Source: Gemmatimonadota bacterium (GTDB taxonomy: Bacteria > Gemmatimonadota > Gemmatimonadetes > Gemmatimonadales > GWC2-71-9). Taken from it: 64,000 bases of DNA. The notes under the pieces are model-generated. The model ran no database searches and was not told the DNA's origin. It was given only the letters and a program-made list of their open reading frames with translations. How positions within the stretch are numbered: position 1 is the stretch's first letter; each line of letters opens with the position of its first letter. The position numbers and the translations under genes were made by a program. The stretch lies in contig QHUZ01000025.1 of the NCBI GenBank assembly GCA_003223395.1, positions 32,449-96,448 on the forward strand, in the 5' to 3' direction. This document shows positions 35,701 through 43,234 of the stretch, one piece after another.

Positions 35701-37584
35701 GACGCCGTAAGCCGAGAGAATGCCCAGCGGTTGCTCACCGCCGCGGTCGCCGCGGTCGCTGGAGCGGCCGCGCACGAAGTCGTAGGGGCCGCAGTCGATC
35801 TCCAGAAGCTCTCCCGTCTCCAGGCATTCGGCGTCCGTGCAATCACTGATGCCGCCGGGCAGGTCGGCGCGCAGACGGTGCAGCTCGGCTTCCTGAATCA
35901 TTTCCCGACCGACGAGGAGATCGGCGCCGCGGCGCTCACGATTGTCGGCAGCGCGCTTGTGGCCGGCACGCTGGGCGCGGCCACGCACGCCGATCCGAAC
36001 GTCGTGACGTCGGTTTCGCAGCGCGTGCGCACCAAGGCAGCCACGGGAGCGGCGCACGGCTTCATGACCGGTGTGATTAGCGAGGGTGCCGGCTTCCTTT
36101 CCGGGAACCAGGACCTGAGCGGGGGTGAAATGGTTGGTAAGATGGCTTCACGCGGGACGCGCGACGGCGCGCACGGACTCGTCACCGCACTGCGGGACGC
36201 CTATACCGACGAGCGAACACCGCGCGCACCGCAATTCGAGGAGGATGAGCCACACGGTGCCGGCCGGCGTCGCCCCCCAACCGGAGACGAGGCCGTCGAC
36301 GCCGCACGGCGCCCGCGCGCGAGGCCGGGAGATGAGGAGATCCCCGACCCTCGGCTCGCGCCCCCTGAAGAGGCGTTGCTCGCGCGTACGCGGCGCGGCA
36401 AGCCAGATCTGTCCACGATGGAGAGCGAGCTCGAGATCGCCCAGCGACTTCCACGGCGCCCGTCGACGGATCCGGACTACGATGAGGAGATCGAGCTTCC
36501 GAACGGCCACAAGTGGCGGCGCCGGCGCGGGGGTGGATGGTGCCGCTTCTCCGGTGGGGACGGCTGCATCATCGATCCGCATGGGGCCCACTGGCGAGGG
36601 CTTTCCGAGTCAGAACGGGCCGAACTCAATCGCTTGACTCGTCGCGGGCATGTGTCGATCGAAGATCTCGACACCTTCGCTATCTCGCGCGCGCCGGATG
36701 TTCCGTGGAGCGAGGTGGTGGCGCTCTTGCGCCGGCTCCCACCTGGTGACGTGGAGCGATTCGCCGCGCTTCTACATGATCAGGACCTGCCGCTGAACCG
36801 TACGGACCTCGATCGCCTGCACATCGCGCTCGATGCGGGTGGGCCGGTACGGCCGTTGATCGAAGAGCTTTACAATCTGCGTCCTGCCGTGCATGCCGAA
36901 ACCGTCATGCCTGTCGACGAACCGCCTCCCGAGACTTCCGGGACTCCGGTCCCGGCTCCCAGGCGCCTTGGTCCTCGCGCTCTGGACCAACTTCGCCGCA
37001 TGGCCGTCGAGGATTGGGGACTTAGAGGTGAAGAGCTCGAGAAATTCATGCGCAAAGCGCGAACGGACCCGGAAGGCATTTGGAGAGATGTCGCCCCTCG
37101 CGACAACCTCCGGACGCTCGAGGGCAGTGCTGCCTTGAGGGCAAATATGCTCGCTGAGGGCGAACTGGATCCGCCCAAGGGTTATCACGCCCACCACATC
37201 GTGCCGGAAAAGGAGTTTGGCGAGGGGCTGGACTGGCTGCGCACCCGCCTGGAGGACGCCGGCGCGAGCATCAACAGCCGAGCGAATGGTGTGTTCCTCG
37301 CCGGTTCGAGGAGCACTGCCAATCCTGAGCTGACCCAACTGCATAACTCGTACATACATGCCGGCAAGCAAGTGGAATACGCCTACACTCTGACTGTGCG
37401 GCTCGGCCACCTCGAGGGGGGAGCGCTCTTGGCGGAAATTGCCAAGATCAAGTCTGAGATGGCGACGGGGCATTTCAAGACAATCGACATTCCGCACGGA
37501 TGGAAGGGAAAATGGAAGCCTGGTATGGCTGCGGTGGACCCATCTATCCAACGGGGCGCAGTTCCGACAATGATCGAAAAATGA
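32794..37584 (+). CDS. DUF4157 eCIS effector with C-terminal AHH-type nuclease domain
   Basis: 1596 residues beginning one base after the ATPase stop. The N-terminal 150 residues contain the usual DUF4157 lead-in: RIQAKRAVSQAGDPLEEEAD, and a Cys cluster CATCEAGGSACPEC followed by an acidic run. DUF4157 (eCIS core, about residues 144-224) ends in HELTH (217-221), a zinc-protease-like motif. A long helical middle follows, with hydrophobic Gly/Ala stretches at about 923-965, 976-998 and 1045-1065 that may insert in a target membrane. A GWCRFSGGDGCI motif lies near residue 1248. The C-terminus has GYHAHHIVPEKEF (residues 1463-1475), the AHH signature of HNH/EndoVII nuclease toxins. Inference: cargo delivered by the particle that cuts DNA or RNA. 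DUF4157 proteolytic self-release is a known idea, untested here. Confidence 0.85.
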   Translation: MTSAAVKVEAEKRAAPTLESPAPTLEQTAEPQLARAGMPRFLLAQQDDPHAPRIQAKRAVSQAGDPLEEEADWVADHVVRDDSNPGALSVAGSRSVQRKCATCEAGGSACPECEEEEDKKGLVQRQAAPSSAASINPEPVLETLGGDEGVPLGGPVRADLERGFGYQFAGVRIHAGDRAAHAARGLNALAFTIGQDIYFGSQQFQPETAAGRRLLAHELTHTIQQTPFSNRASESAPADGEHSGGAAGNRVIASPAANATVQRTEADANEARRLATEIYGALDGINDAPRALNALRGHDSARREAIATAFAADHGSLEDYLVDQLDDDDRVNALRLLHAPEENDDCGFMGRALVAGWTVRDEEPGRILYSRPTPTSRQQLAAQYDESFARLGKGTLEGDIKDRMSGWRREKALVLLNRNLTDADEIYFDSVAITGTHDEAVVNRVESVWGRGVTAYETLVDDWRRFVKNEDHWTDPAFTSMTFMEAMIDELDGEHLAMVRAIDQGAAELADLDAAQRLQHEGEGGLPMTTELTEDEVVAREDVRLRIANGILDAAAEGLGTNEAQLFHAVEEIQKIWKERLDRAERLHNDTLLADYRRRWEAEREKLQAAIADEMEEGSTDYMKARLLLEGALTRADEIHLAHEDGDYDKVLALATQAWADDTIDSLKTECARAREAPRIGRAAGSDETVVIRPAFTLIIAVPVSHGDQGARLYPLLNEGTQVSRGIARLAHDLAEGDSDSDLQNAYQFITTPGLPPGVRDEVIAGFVGGHESEMPVVAASPGEAAPSANRRFVQYVMQRYDKSHAAFRVQNLLDPSSDFTELANRAEERMAAERRGIFAQDIEDWTTTIDAITGNDTTQATEESARRLRWLATNKENTALMGEVQEAAGVDTDQALAEHEFGLYSQRFEDWSALRREIVETFATLVEIAVDLAIVAATGGGAAPLLLASLASTVVGIAVREAALGSNYDAVSRENAQRLLTAAVAAVAGAAAHEVVGAAVDLQKLSRLQAFGVRAITDAAGQVGAQTVQLGFLNHFPTDEEIGAAALTIVGSALVAGTLGAATHADPNVVTSVSQRVRTKAATGAAHGFMTGVISEGAGFLSGNQDLSGGEMVGKMASRGTRDGAHGLVTALRDAYTDERTPRAPQFEEDEPHGAGRRRPPTGDEAVDAARRPRARPGDEEIPDPRLAPPEEALLARTRRGKPDLSTMESELEIAQRLPRRPSTDPDYDEEIELPNGHKWRRRRGGGWCRFSGGDGCIIDPHGAHWRGLSESERAELNRLTRRGHVSIEDLDTFAISRAPDVPWSEVVALLRRLPPGDVERFAALLHDQDLPLNRTDLDRLHIALDAGGPVRPLIEELYNLRPAVHAETVMPVDEPPPETSGTPVPAPRRLGPRALDQLRRMAVEDWGLRGEELEKFMRKARTDPEGIWRDVAPRDNLRTLEGSAALRANMLAEGELDPPKGYHAHHIVPEKEFGEGLDWLRTRLEDAGASINSRANGVFLAGSRSTANPELTQLHNSYIHAGKQVEYAYTLTVRLGHLEGGALLAEIAKIKSEMATGHFKTIDIPHGWKGKWKPGMAAVDPSIQRGAVPTMIEK

Positions 37585-37608
37585 TGGTCCGGCGCTCCTG
37601 GCGAAACC

Positions 37609-39831
37609 GTGGCGGATAGAACGCAGGGTCAGCGGCCGCTCGGTCCTTCGCGACCGTCGACGACGTCGCCAGCGCCGGCACCGGCACCGGCGAAGGCGGC
37701 CGCGCCGGCACTCGACCCGAACACCCCAGCAACCGTAACCACCACGCCGCTCTTCCTAGCAACGCGGGCAGCCTCGACCCGCGCGCCGACAACTACAAGC
37801 GCTGCGACGCAACCATCTGCCGGACCCACCAAGGCCGCCCCAGAGACGGCGGCGCCTGGTATGCGGGCGGGCCCATATCCACCGACCTATTGGGGGCGCG
37901 AAAGACCGCAGAGCGAACGTGTTGCGATCGCGCGAGTCGGAGCGCGGCTGGAGGACATCGCCCAGTACGTCTACGGAACGCCCGTCGCGGCGCGCGGTCT
38001 TGCTGCCCTGAACGGTCTGGATCCGTTCGCGCCGCTCGGTGGCGGAGTCGTCGTGCACCTGACCGGGAAACCGTTGGCCGAACCGGCGCTCAGCAGCCTC
38101 GTGTCGTCCCGTCCATTGCCGGCGAACTGCGGCGATCCCGATCTGTTCATGATGCGAAAGGGCATGTTGGACGTGTCCCTCGACCTGGACTTCAACTTCA
38201 TCGTGCGCGCGATCGATGAAGGCCTCTCGATGCCATTGCTGATGGGGCGACACCGGGGAGTAATGGTAGACATTTTCCGCAAATGGGGAGAGGAGAAGTT
38301 CACGGAGTTCCCGTGGGCGTATCCGAACGGAGGCGATTACCTCGACCGGCTTTTCATGAAGCTCACGAATAAGACGAAGATCCTCAGCGGCGTCTTCACG
38401 GACGAATGGACCAACTACTACAGCCTCCTCTTCAACCGTCTCGATCCTGGCGATGAGATCGCCGCGATCCGCGATCGCTACTCGGCCGTCAACCGCGGCG
38501 ACAGCGGCGTCGCAGAGCTCAGTTTCGCGTCGATGCTCTGGGACGACGTCAAGACCGGGAAGGTGCGCGATCGGATCTTCGCAGGCGGTCGAGGAGCGGT
38601 AAAGGGTGTCGTATCAGCCGCGAAGGGAACGGCGCACTTCGTCAAGACGCTCGTTACCGACCCCAAGCAGGCGCTGCGGGACATCGCGAACATTCCCGGA
38701 GCACTGAAATCGCTCTGGACTCACCGATCCGAGCTGTTCGACAAGTTCATGAATGCCTCGCCGGAAGAGCAAGCCGAAATGATCGGCGAATTCTTCGGCC
38801 AGCTGGAGTTCGCCATCGGCACCGCCCCGGTCCCGGGCGCCGCGGCCAAAGGGCTGGCCCGGCTCGGTGAGGTGCCGGGAGTCGTCGGAACCGCGGCACG
38901 AGCGCTCAACGCGGTTGTGAAGGTTCCCGGCAAGGTCCTCGGAGCCGCAACCGGCGTGGTCAAGACCATCGTCTTCAAGGGAGTGGCCTTCGCGGCGGAA
39001 GGAGCGGTTTGGGCGGCGAAAGGGCTCCTGAAGATCGGAGAGAGGATTCTGCGCGGTACCTGGAGCGTGGTGAACGAGACGGTCGGTGCGGTCACGCAAA
39101 GGGTCTATTACTTCTACGATGAAGCCGCCGGCGTTCTTCAGCAGATTCGGGAAGAAATCGCCCGTCTCTTCGTGAAATGTACGAACCCGTGTGACTTGAC
39201 GGCGGAAGCCAAGCAGCTCGCGATCGAGGAGGGTGCGGAGCACGCTGCTCCCGCCGCATCGGGTGCGACCGCACCACGCAAGGAGACGTTTGCAGAGTTT
39301 CTTAAGCGCGGGGGAACGCCCACGAAGGTCGCACCTGGGAAGATGCCTAAGTCACAGGCGGAGGTTACGGCCGTACCCGAACCGGCGTTGCCCGAGGGGT
39401 TCGAAGACATGCCGCACGGCGAGATTAGAACAAGAAAGCAAGCCGGAGTCAGTTTAGAGGAGATTCATCACATTGCTTCAAAGTATGTCAAGGAGAATAA
39501 AGCCATCTTCAAGAAGGTTGGTTTGAAAATCGATGACGATCTGAACCTTATTAAGGATTTCCAGGAGCATGGGCAGTTGCGGGGGTCGTACGATTGGAGC
39601 GGGACCAAATACAAATTCGAAATGAAAGGTCATCACGATGAGTACAACGAATGGGTGACTAGGCTCCTAAACGAGGCCACTCCAGCCGGACTCGCCCCCG
39701 ATCAGGCCCTTCGTCGTATTACCAAGGTTCTTGAAGAGCTCAACACGATCATCCGAAAGCATCCTGAGGTCCTGTCCCATGGACCGAGAATATCACCAGC
39801 GTTGGAGCAGCTGACTTTTAGATGGGATTGA
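37609..39831 (+). CDS. Second candidate effector: LysM-like protein with HNH/AHH-like nuclease tail
   Basis: 740 residues from GTG 37609. Residues 1-95 are a Pro/Ala/Thr-rich disordered leader, a common cargo-loading feature. Residues about 103-155 resemble LysM (ARVGARLEDIAQYVYG, ARGLAALNGLDPF, GGGVVVHL). The centre is helical with amphipathic Ala/Gly stretches (about 405-485). The tail, residues about 616-690, reads LEEIHHIASKYVKENK, DDLNLIKDFQEHG and KGHHDEYNEW, the spacing of HNH-superfamily toxin nucleases. There is no DUF4157. The DNA for the tail (from about 39400) is visibly AT-richer than the rest of the gene, implying recent acquisition of the toxin tip. Function as cargo is inferred from position and architecture. 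Confidence 0.7.
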   Translation: MADRTQGQRPLGPSRPSTTSPAPAPAPAKAAAPALDPNTPATVTTTPLFLATRAASTRAPTTTSAATQPSAGPTKAAPETAAPGMRAGPYPPTYWGRERPQSERVAIARVGARLEDIAQYVYGTPVAARGLAALNGLDPFAPLGGGVVVHLTGKPLAEPALSSLVSSRPLPANCGDPDLFMMRKGMLDVSLDLDFNFIVRAIDEGLSMPLLMGRHRGVMVDIFRKWGEEKFTEFPWAYPNGGDYLDRLFMKLTNKTKILSGVFTDEWTNYYSLLFNRLDPGDEIAAIRDRYSAVNRGDSGVAELSFASMLWDDVKTGKVRDRIFAGGRGAVKGVVSAAKGTAHFVKTLVTDPKQALRDIANIPGALKSLWTHRSELFDKFMNASPEEQAEMIGEFFGQLEFAIGTAPVPGAAAKGLARLGEVPGVVGTAARALNAVVKVPGKVLGAATGVVKTIVFKGVAFAAEGAVWAAKGLLKIGERILRGTWSVVNETVGAVTQRVYYFYDEAAGVLQQIREEIARLFVKCTNPCDLTAEAKQLAIEEGAEHAAPAASGATAPRKETFAEFLKRGGTPTKVAPGKMPKSQAEVTAVPEPALPEGFEDMPHGEIRTRKQAGVSLEEIHHIASKYVKENKAIFKKVGLKIDDDLNLIKDFQEHGQLRGSYDWSGTKYKFEMKGHHDEYNEWVTRLLNEATPAGLAPDQALRRITKVLEELNTIIRKHPEVLSHGPRISPALEQLTFRWD

Positions 39832-40084
39832 CGTTCCCCATCCCCGAGGATTCCCCGTTCCGCTTGGCAGGATGCTCGCCCACCGCGGAGTTCGTGACCG
39901 AGCCCTGGGCAGGCTAGCCTCAGACGGTAACTGGATCGTCGTGACGGAGTCTCGCGAGTTTGCGGACGCCCTGGAAGCAGTCGCGCTCCTTCAGGACGCC
40001 AAGGTGACGCGCCGCGAGTTCCCCATGTCTCACGAAGCATCGCCTGAGTCGCTGCCCCCATTATTTCGAACCCTTGAGATCTAG
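39822..40084 (+). pseudogene. Apparently frameshifted small gene after the second effector; possible immunity gene
   Basis: An ATG at 39822 overlaps the effector stop and encodes MGLTFPIPEDSPFRLAGC and 13 more residues before TAG. Immediately after that stop a second frame continues with coding-like sequence, RLASDGNWIVVTESREFA to LPPLFRTLEI, stopping at 40082-40084. Joined by one frameshift near 39910-39920 they would make a protein of about 88 residues. The position, overlapping the toxin gene's stop, is typical of toxin-immunity genes. It could also be a sequencing error, or the second part alone (ATG 39872, 70 residues) could be the gene. Confidence 0.35.
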
Positions 40085-40224
40085 ATCCTCTCCTGAATCC
40101 TTTCAGAGCCGACCAGATGCACTTCCCACCGCCACGGCAGCGTGGATCTAGATCCCCTTTGAACCCTCTTCCGCCCTGACGGTCCATAGCCAGTCAGCGC
40201 AGTCCGGTCAGATTCGCCGACCAT
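40085..40224. other. Intergenic spacer between effectors and lysis-like block
   Basis: With 39832-40084 this is the largest break in the eCIS locus. It holds an exact palindrome GGATCTAGATCC at 40144-40155 and an 11-base near copy at 40078-40088. No clear promoter was recognised, although the following four genes may have their own. Confidence 0.3.
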
Positions 40225-41607
40225 ATGGTCGAGTTCCAGCTCGTCATGACCCCGTTGAGCCAGGCGCTCGGCCTCTCGCTCGTGGTCGAACGCCTGATCG
40301 AGTTCGGGAAAAACGTCGTCGAGCCGACCATCCGCCCGTCCGACGTCCGCGCCTCGCCCGACCCCGCAGACGCCCGCAACGCCCTCGCGGCCGCCGAAAC
40401 CCTCGCCGCCCGCGACGCCGCATCGCAAGCACACGAGGCAGCGGTCGAAGCCAAAGTCGATGAGCGCGCCACGCAGAGCACCGAGCTCCAGAAGATCCGC
40501 GAGCAGCTCCTGACCGAGACGGACAACGCGGCGCGCACCAAGCTCATCCTGCGCGCCGCGGAGCTGCGCAAAGCATTGGTGGCCGACGAGCAACACGGCG
40601 AGTGGGAAGAGCGCGTCCCCAACAGCGTCATCCTCGTCGAGCCCGCCACCGAGCCGGATGACGGCCAAACCGTCCGCGCGTTCGTCCTCCAAATCCTCGG
40701 CGTCGCGGTCGGCATCCTGCTAGCGAAGCTGAGCGGCCTGAGTCTGTTCAGCGCGTTTCTGCACGATTCCGTGGCCCCGGCGGGATGGCAGCCGTGGGAT
40801 CACATCCTCACAGGCGTGTTCATCGGCGGCGGCAGCGCACCGGTGCACACGCTCATCCGCTTCATCAGCGAACGGAAGACGACCGTCGAAGCCGCGGAGC
40901 TCGCGGTCGAGGAAACGCCCGAGGAAAAGGCGCCGCTGTCGGCCCGTGCCGCGGCGATCGTCGATCCTTCGCCCGACCCGGCGGCCGGCACTTTCATCGA
41001 TATCCCGTACCAGGGCGGCGTCGATGCGATGCTGCTGCAGAGCGTTCACCGCCGCCAGAAAAACCCGGAGCTGGTGGTCTACCACCACACGGCCATGTCC
41101 AGCGAAAGCACGTTCGACGACGTCGTGCGCGTGATCAAAAGCCGGAAGGACGCCGACGGCCATCCCTGGCTCACGGGATACAACTGCGTGATCCTCGCCG
41201 ATGGATCGATTCACGCCTTCTGCCGCTGGGATCGATACGGCTGTCACGCCGTCGGCTATAACCGCCAGTCGCTCGGCATCAGCTTTAACGGCAATTTTGA
41301 AACGAATCCCACGGTGCCGTACTCGAATGCCGACGGGCGCTATGGAGAGCCCCGGCCCACCGACCCGCAACTGCGGGCCGGAGCGCGCGTCGTCGCGCTC
41401 TGGACGCTCCTCTATCCCATTCCCGTCGATTTTGCGCATACCATCATTCCGCACCGGCAGATCGCGAGCAAAGCCTGTCCCGGCTCCAACTTCCCGTACG
41501 ATGAGTTTCAGCGCCTCGTCAAGTTTTACCGGGACGGCTGGGACGCGTCGGTAGAGGCGAAGGCGCGGATCGCCGCCTTCAAACTCAAACCCTACCTCTT
41601 CGTATGA
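40225..41607 (+). CDS. Membrane-anchored N-acetylmuramoyl-L-alanine amidase (amidase_2 family)
   Basis: 460 residues. The N-terminal part has a helix with LVVERLIEFGKNVVEP, a charged helical stretch, then transmembrane segments at about 150-178 (FVLQILGVAVGILLAKLSGL) and 192-214 (HILTGVFIGGGSAPVHTLI). The C-terminal amidase_2/PGRP domain (about 265-440) has the zinc ligand candidates His287/His288 in LVVYHHTAM and the pair H410 and C418 in HRQIASKACPGSNFP, with SLGISFNGNF and ILADGSIHAF typical of the fold. It should cleave the amide between MurNAc and L-Ala in peptidoglycan. Its membrane part resembles the next protein, so the two may work together. In this locus it may release particles by lysis or let them cross the wall. 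Confidence 0.8.
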   Translation: MVEFQLVMTPLSQALGLSLVVERLIEFGKNVVEPTIRPSDVRASPDPADARNALAAAETLAARDAASQAHEAAVEAKVDERATQSTELQKIREQLLTETDNAARTKLILRAAELRKALVADEQHGEWEERVPNSVILVEPATEPDDGQTVRAFVLQILGVAVGILLAKLSGLSLFSAFLHDSVAPAGWQPWDHILTGVFIGGGSAPVHTLIRFISERKTTVEAAELAVEETPEEKAPLSARAAAIVDPSPDPAAGTFIDIPYQGGVDAMLLQSVHRRQKNPELVVYHHTAMSSESTFDDVVRVIKSRKDADGHPWLTGYNCVILADGSIHAFCRWDRYGCHAVGYNRQSLGISFNGNFETNPTVPYSNADGRYGEPRPTDPQLRAGARVVALWTLLYPIPVDFAHTIIPHRQIASKACPGSNFPYDEFQRLVKFYRDGWDASVEAKARIAAFKLKPYLFV

Positions 41608-42209
41608 GCCAATCGCCTCCACCCGCGGTCGAGACGCTCGCCTCCCTGACGGTGCTCTTCGCGCTGGTGTTCGCGCTGGCCCTCCTGGTGGAACGTGCCC
41701 TGGAGGTGCTCAAGAGCCTCTACGACGTCATCGATGCCAAACGAAACCTGGCGCCATACTGGACTCGACGCGCCGCGCAGATCGCGGACCGACTCGAGCG
41801 CCGCCTGCGGCTGTTCGAGTACGTGAGCCCCAAAGCAGTCCAGCCGCTGCTCAATCGCGTCTACGAGCTGCTCCTGAACAACCAGGGCGGCTATGACGGC
41901 ACGGCGCTCGTCCTGTCGGGCGATTTGGTGCGCGCTGCCGGCGTACGACTCGGCACGAAGCTGGTCGGCCTCGCGCTCGGGGTCGGGCTGGCGCTCTGGC
42001 TGAAAATCGACTTCCTGAAGCTGTGGCATCCAGAAGTACAGCTCGGCTCTCAGACGGTGGGTTTCATGCTGCAGGGGACGCTCGCCCAAATCGCATCAGG
42101 TCTGGCGATCGGTCTCGGCGCCGGTCCGGTCCATAAGCTCATCACAACACTCGAGAAGAAACAGGCGGACCGCCACAAGGAAAAGATCAAAGAAGGAGAG
42201 GACAAATAA
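41604..42209 (+). CDS. Holin-like integral membrane protein related to the amidase's membrane part
   Basis: 201 residues, ATG overlapping the amidase stop. Three hydrophobic segments: about 8-32 (TVLFALVFALALLVERALEVL), 113-135 (LGTKLVGLALGVGLALWL) and 150-172 (MLQGTLAQIASGLAIGLG), the last followed by AGPVHKLITTLEKKQ and a Lys/Glu-rich cytoplasmic tail. The motifs VERxxE and GxGAGPVHKLI line up with VERLIE and GGGSAPVHTLI of the preceding amidase. Size, topology and charged C-terminus are holin-like, but no named holin family was recognised. Inference: forms the membrane lesion or scaffold through which the amidase reaches the wall. Confidence 0.55.
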   Translation: MSQSPPPAVETLASLTVLFALVFALALLVERALEVLKSLYDVIDAKRNLAPYWTRRAAQIADRLERRLRLFEYVSPKAVQPLLNRVYELLLNNQGGYDGTALVLSGDLVRAAGVRLGTKLVGLALGVGLALWLKIDFLKLWHPEVQLGSQTVGFMLQGTLAQIASGLAIGLGAGPVHKLITTLEKKQADRHKEKIKEGEDK

Positions 42210-42628
42210 TGCTCCCCGATCTCACGATTCCTCTGATACTCATCGTCGTGGCCATCGTCGTCATCGTCGCGTCCCGAATGGGTGTGCTTCCCAAGAAGAG
42301 CCTACCGTTTGTCGCCGGCGCGCTCGCGAGCGTGTTCGGCTTCTCGCTCTTCAAGAAGTGGCAGGACAAATCGCGGCGCTCGGCGCTGCAGAAGCGGGAA
42401 GAGGAGCTGGCCGCGCTCGGCACGCGCGCCGGGGCGACGGCTGCCGCCACGAGCGCGGCCGACGTGCAGCGTACGGCGGCCTTGGCAGAGCTGCAGCGAC
42501 AGAAGGAAGCCGCCGCGAAAGAAGAACTCCTCATCCAGGCGCGCACTGACGCCGAGAAGGATGAGATCAGCAAGCTGCAGGGTGTAGAGCTGTTCGAACG
42601 CTTCGTAAAAACGTTTCCCAACCGCTAA
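42209..42628 (+). CDS. Small membrane protein with long coiled coil (inner-membrane spanin-like)
   Basis: 139 residues; ATG overlaps the previous stop by one base. Two short hydrophobic segments (LILIVVAIVVIVASRMG at about 8-24 and FVAGALASVFGFSLF at about 33-48) are followed by an uninterrupted helix from residue 50 to about 120, rich in Glu/Lys/Arg/Gln/Ala, predicted coiled coil. The layout (membrane anchor plus coiled coil) resembles inner-membrane spanins of phage lysis cassettes; the two TM segments are unusual for that class. It could equally be a scaffold protein of the particle-membrane interface. Confidence 0.45.
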   Translation: MLPDLTIPLILIVVAIVVIVASRMGVLPKKSLPFVAGALASVFGFSLFKKWQDKSRRSALQKREEELAALGTRAGATAAATSAADVQRTAALAELQRQKEAAAKEELLIQARTDAEKDEISKLQGVELFERFVKTFPNR

Positions 42629-42639
42629 CGGAGCCGCCC

Positions 42640-43176
42640 ATGCGAGCATTGCTGTTGTCGATGGCCCTGCTCAGCTGCGCGGCGGCCCGCCTGCCGGCAC
42701 AGGACTCGATCCCCATCCGCGTGGTGCAAGTCCTGAAGGACTCTAGCGGCAAGGAAGTCAACTACATCGTGCAAGTCCGCGGCAAGCTGATGTTGGCGAT
42801 CTCCCAATCCCAGGCCGACACAGCCCAGATCGTGAACGCAGAGCTGAAGGGGGCGCTGGCCAAGTTGAAGGCTCGCGACACCCTCGTCGCCAGGTACGAG
42901 AATGCACTCGCCTGGTCCGATAGTACCATCCAACGCCAACGCATATTGATCGCACAGCTCGATTCCCTGTATCACGGATGGCGCGACGTCGCGAGCGGGT
43001 GGAAACGCCTCGCCGGCGAGCCATGGCTGACGTTCGACTTCGGTCTGGGAGAGACGGGCCGGGACCACAATCCCGCCGTCCTGGCCGGCCTCGGCATCCG
43101 TCGCTTCCGGATCTGGGGCTTTCTCCAGGAGGCCAACGCCGGTGGCGCGATCGGCATGAGCCTGCGGCTTTTCTAA
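42640..43176 (+). CDS. Secreted coiled-coil protein with short beta C-terminus (outer spanin-like or envelope protein)
   Basis: 178 residues with a signal peptide ([20 protein letters not shown], cleavage near residue 21 before QDSIP). A helical middle follows (about 55-120, [20 protein letters not shown] then [20 protein letters not shown]), and then short strands ending in IGMSLRLF, an aromatic C-terminus suited to outer-membrane insertion or attachment. It follows the inner-membrane coiled-coil gene by 11 bases and closes the locus. A spanin-like pair bridging the two membranes is the simplest reading; an unrelated periplasmic structural protein is possible. The Cys at residue 13 is inside the signal and not a clear lipobox. 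Confidence 0.45.
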   Translation: MRALLLSMALLSCAAARLPAQDSIPIRVVQVLKDSSGKEVNYIVQVRGKLMLAISQSQADTAQIVNAELKGALAKLKARDTLVARYENALAWSDSTIQRQRILIAQLDSLYHGWRDVASGWKRLAGEPWLTFDFGLGETGRDHNPAVLAGLGIRRFRIWGFLQEANAGGAIGMSLRLF

Positions 43177-43234
43177 CCGCAACCGTACGAGAGGGGGAGG
43201 GGAGTGGAAGGGGGATGCTGGTATATTCCCCGAC

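Noticed and set aside
5221..43176. Prophage interpretation of the sheath/tube/baseplate genes
   Set aside because: No capsid, portal, terminase, integrase or replication genes; AAA+ ATPase, DUF4255 and DUF4157 are eCIS markers.
5221..43176. Type VI secretion system interpretation
   Set aside because: No TssJ/L/M membrane complex, TssK or ClpV-type Hsp100 ATPase; the hub, J protein and cap are of eCIS type.
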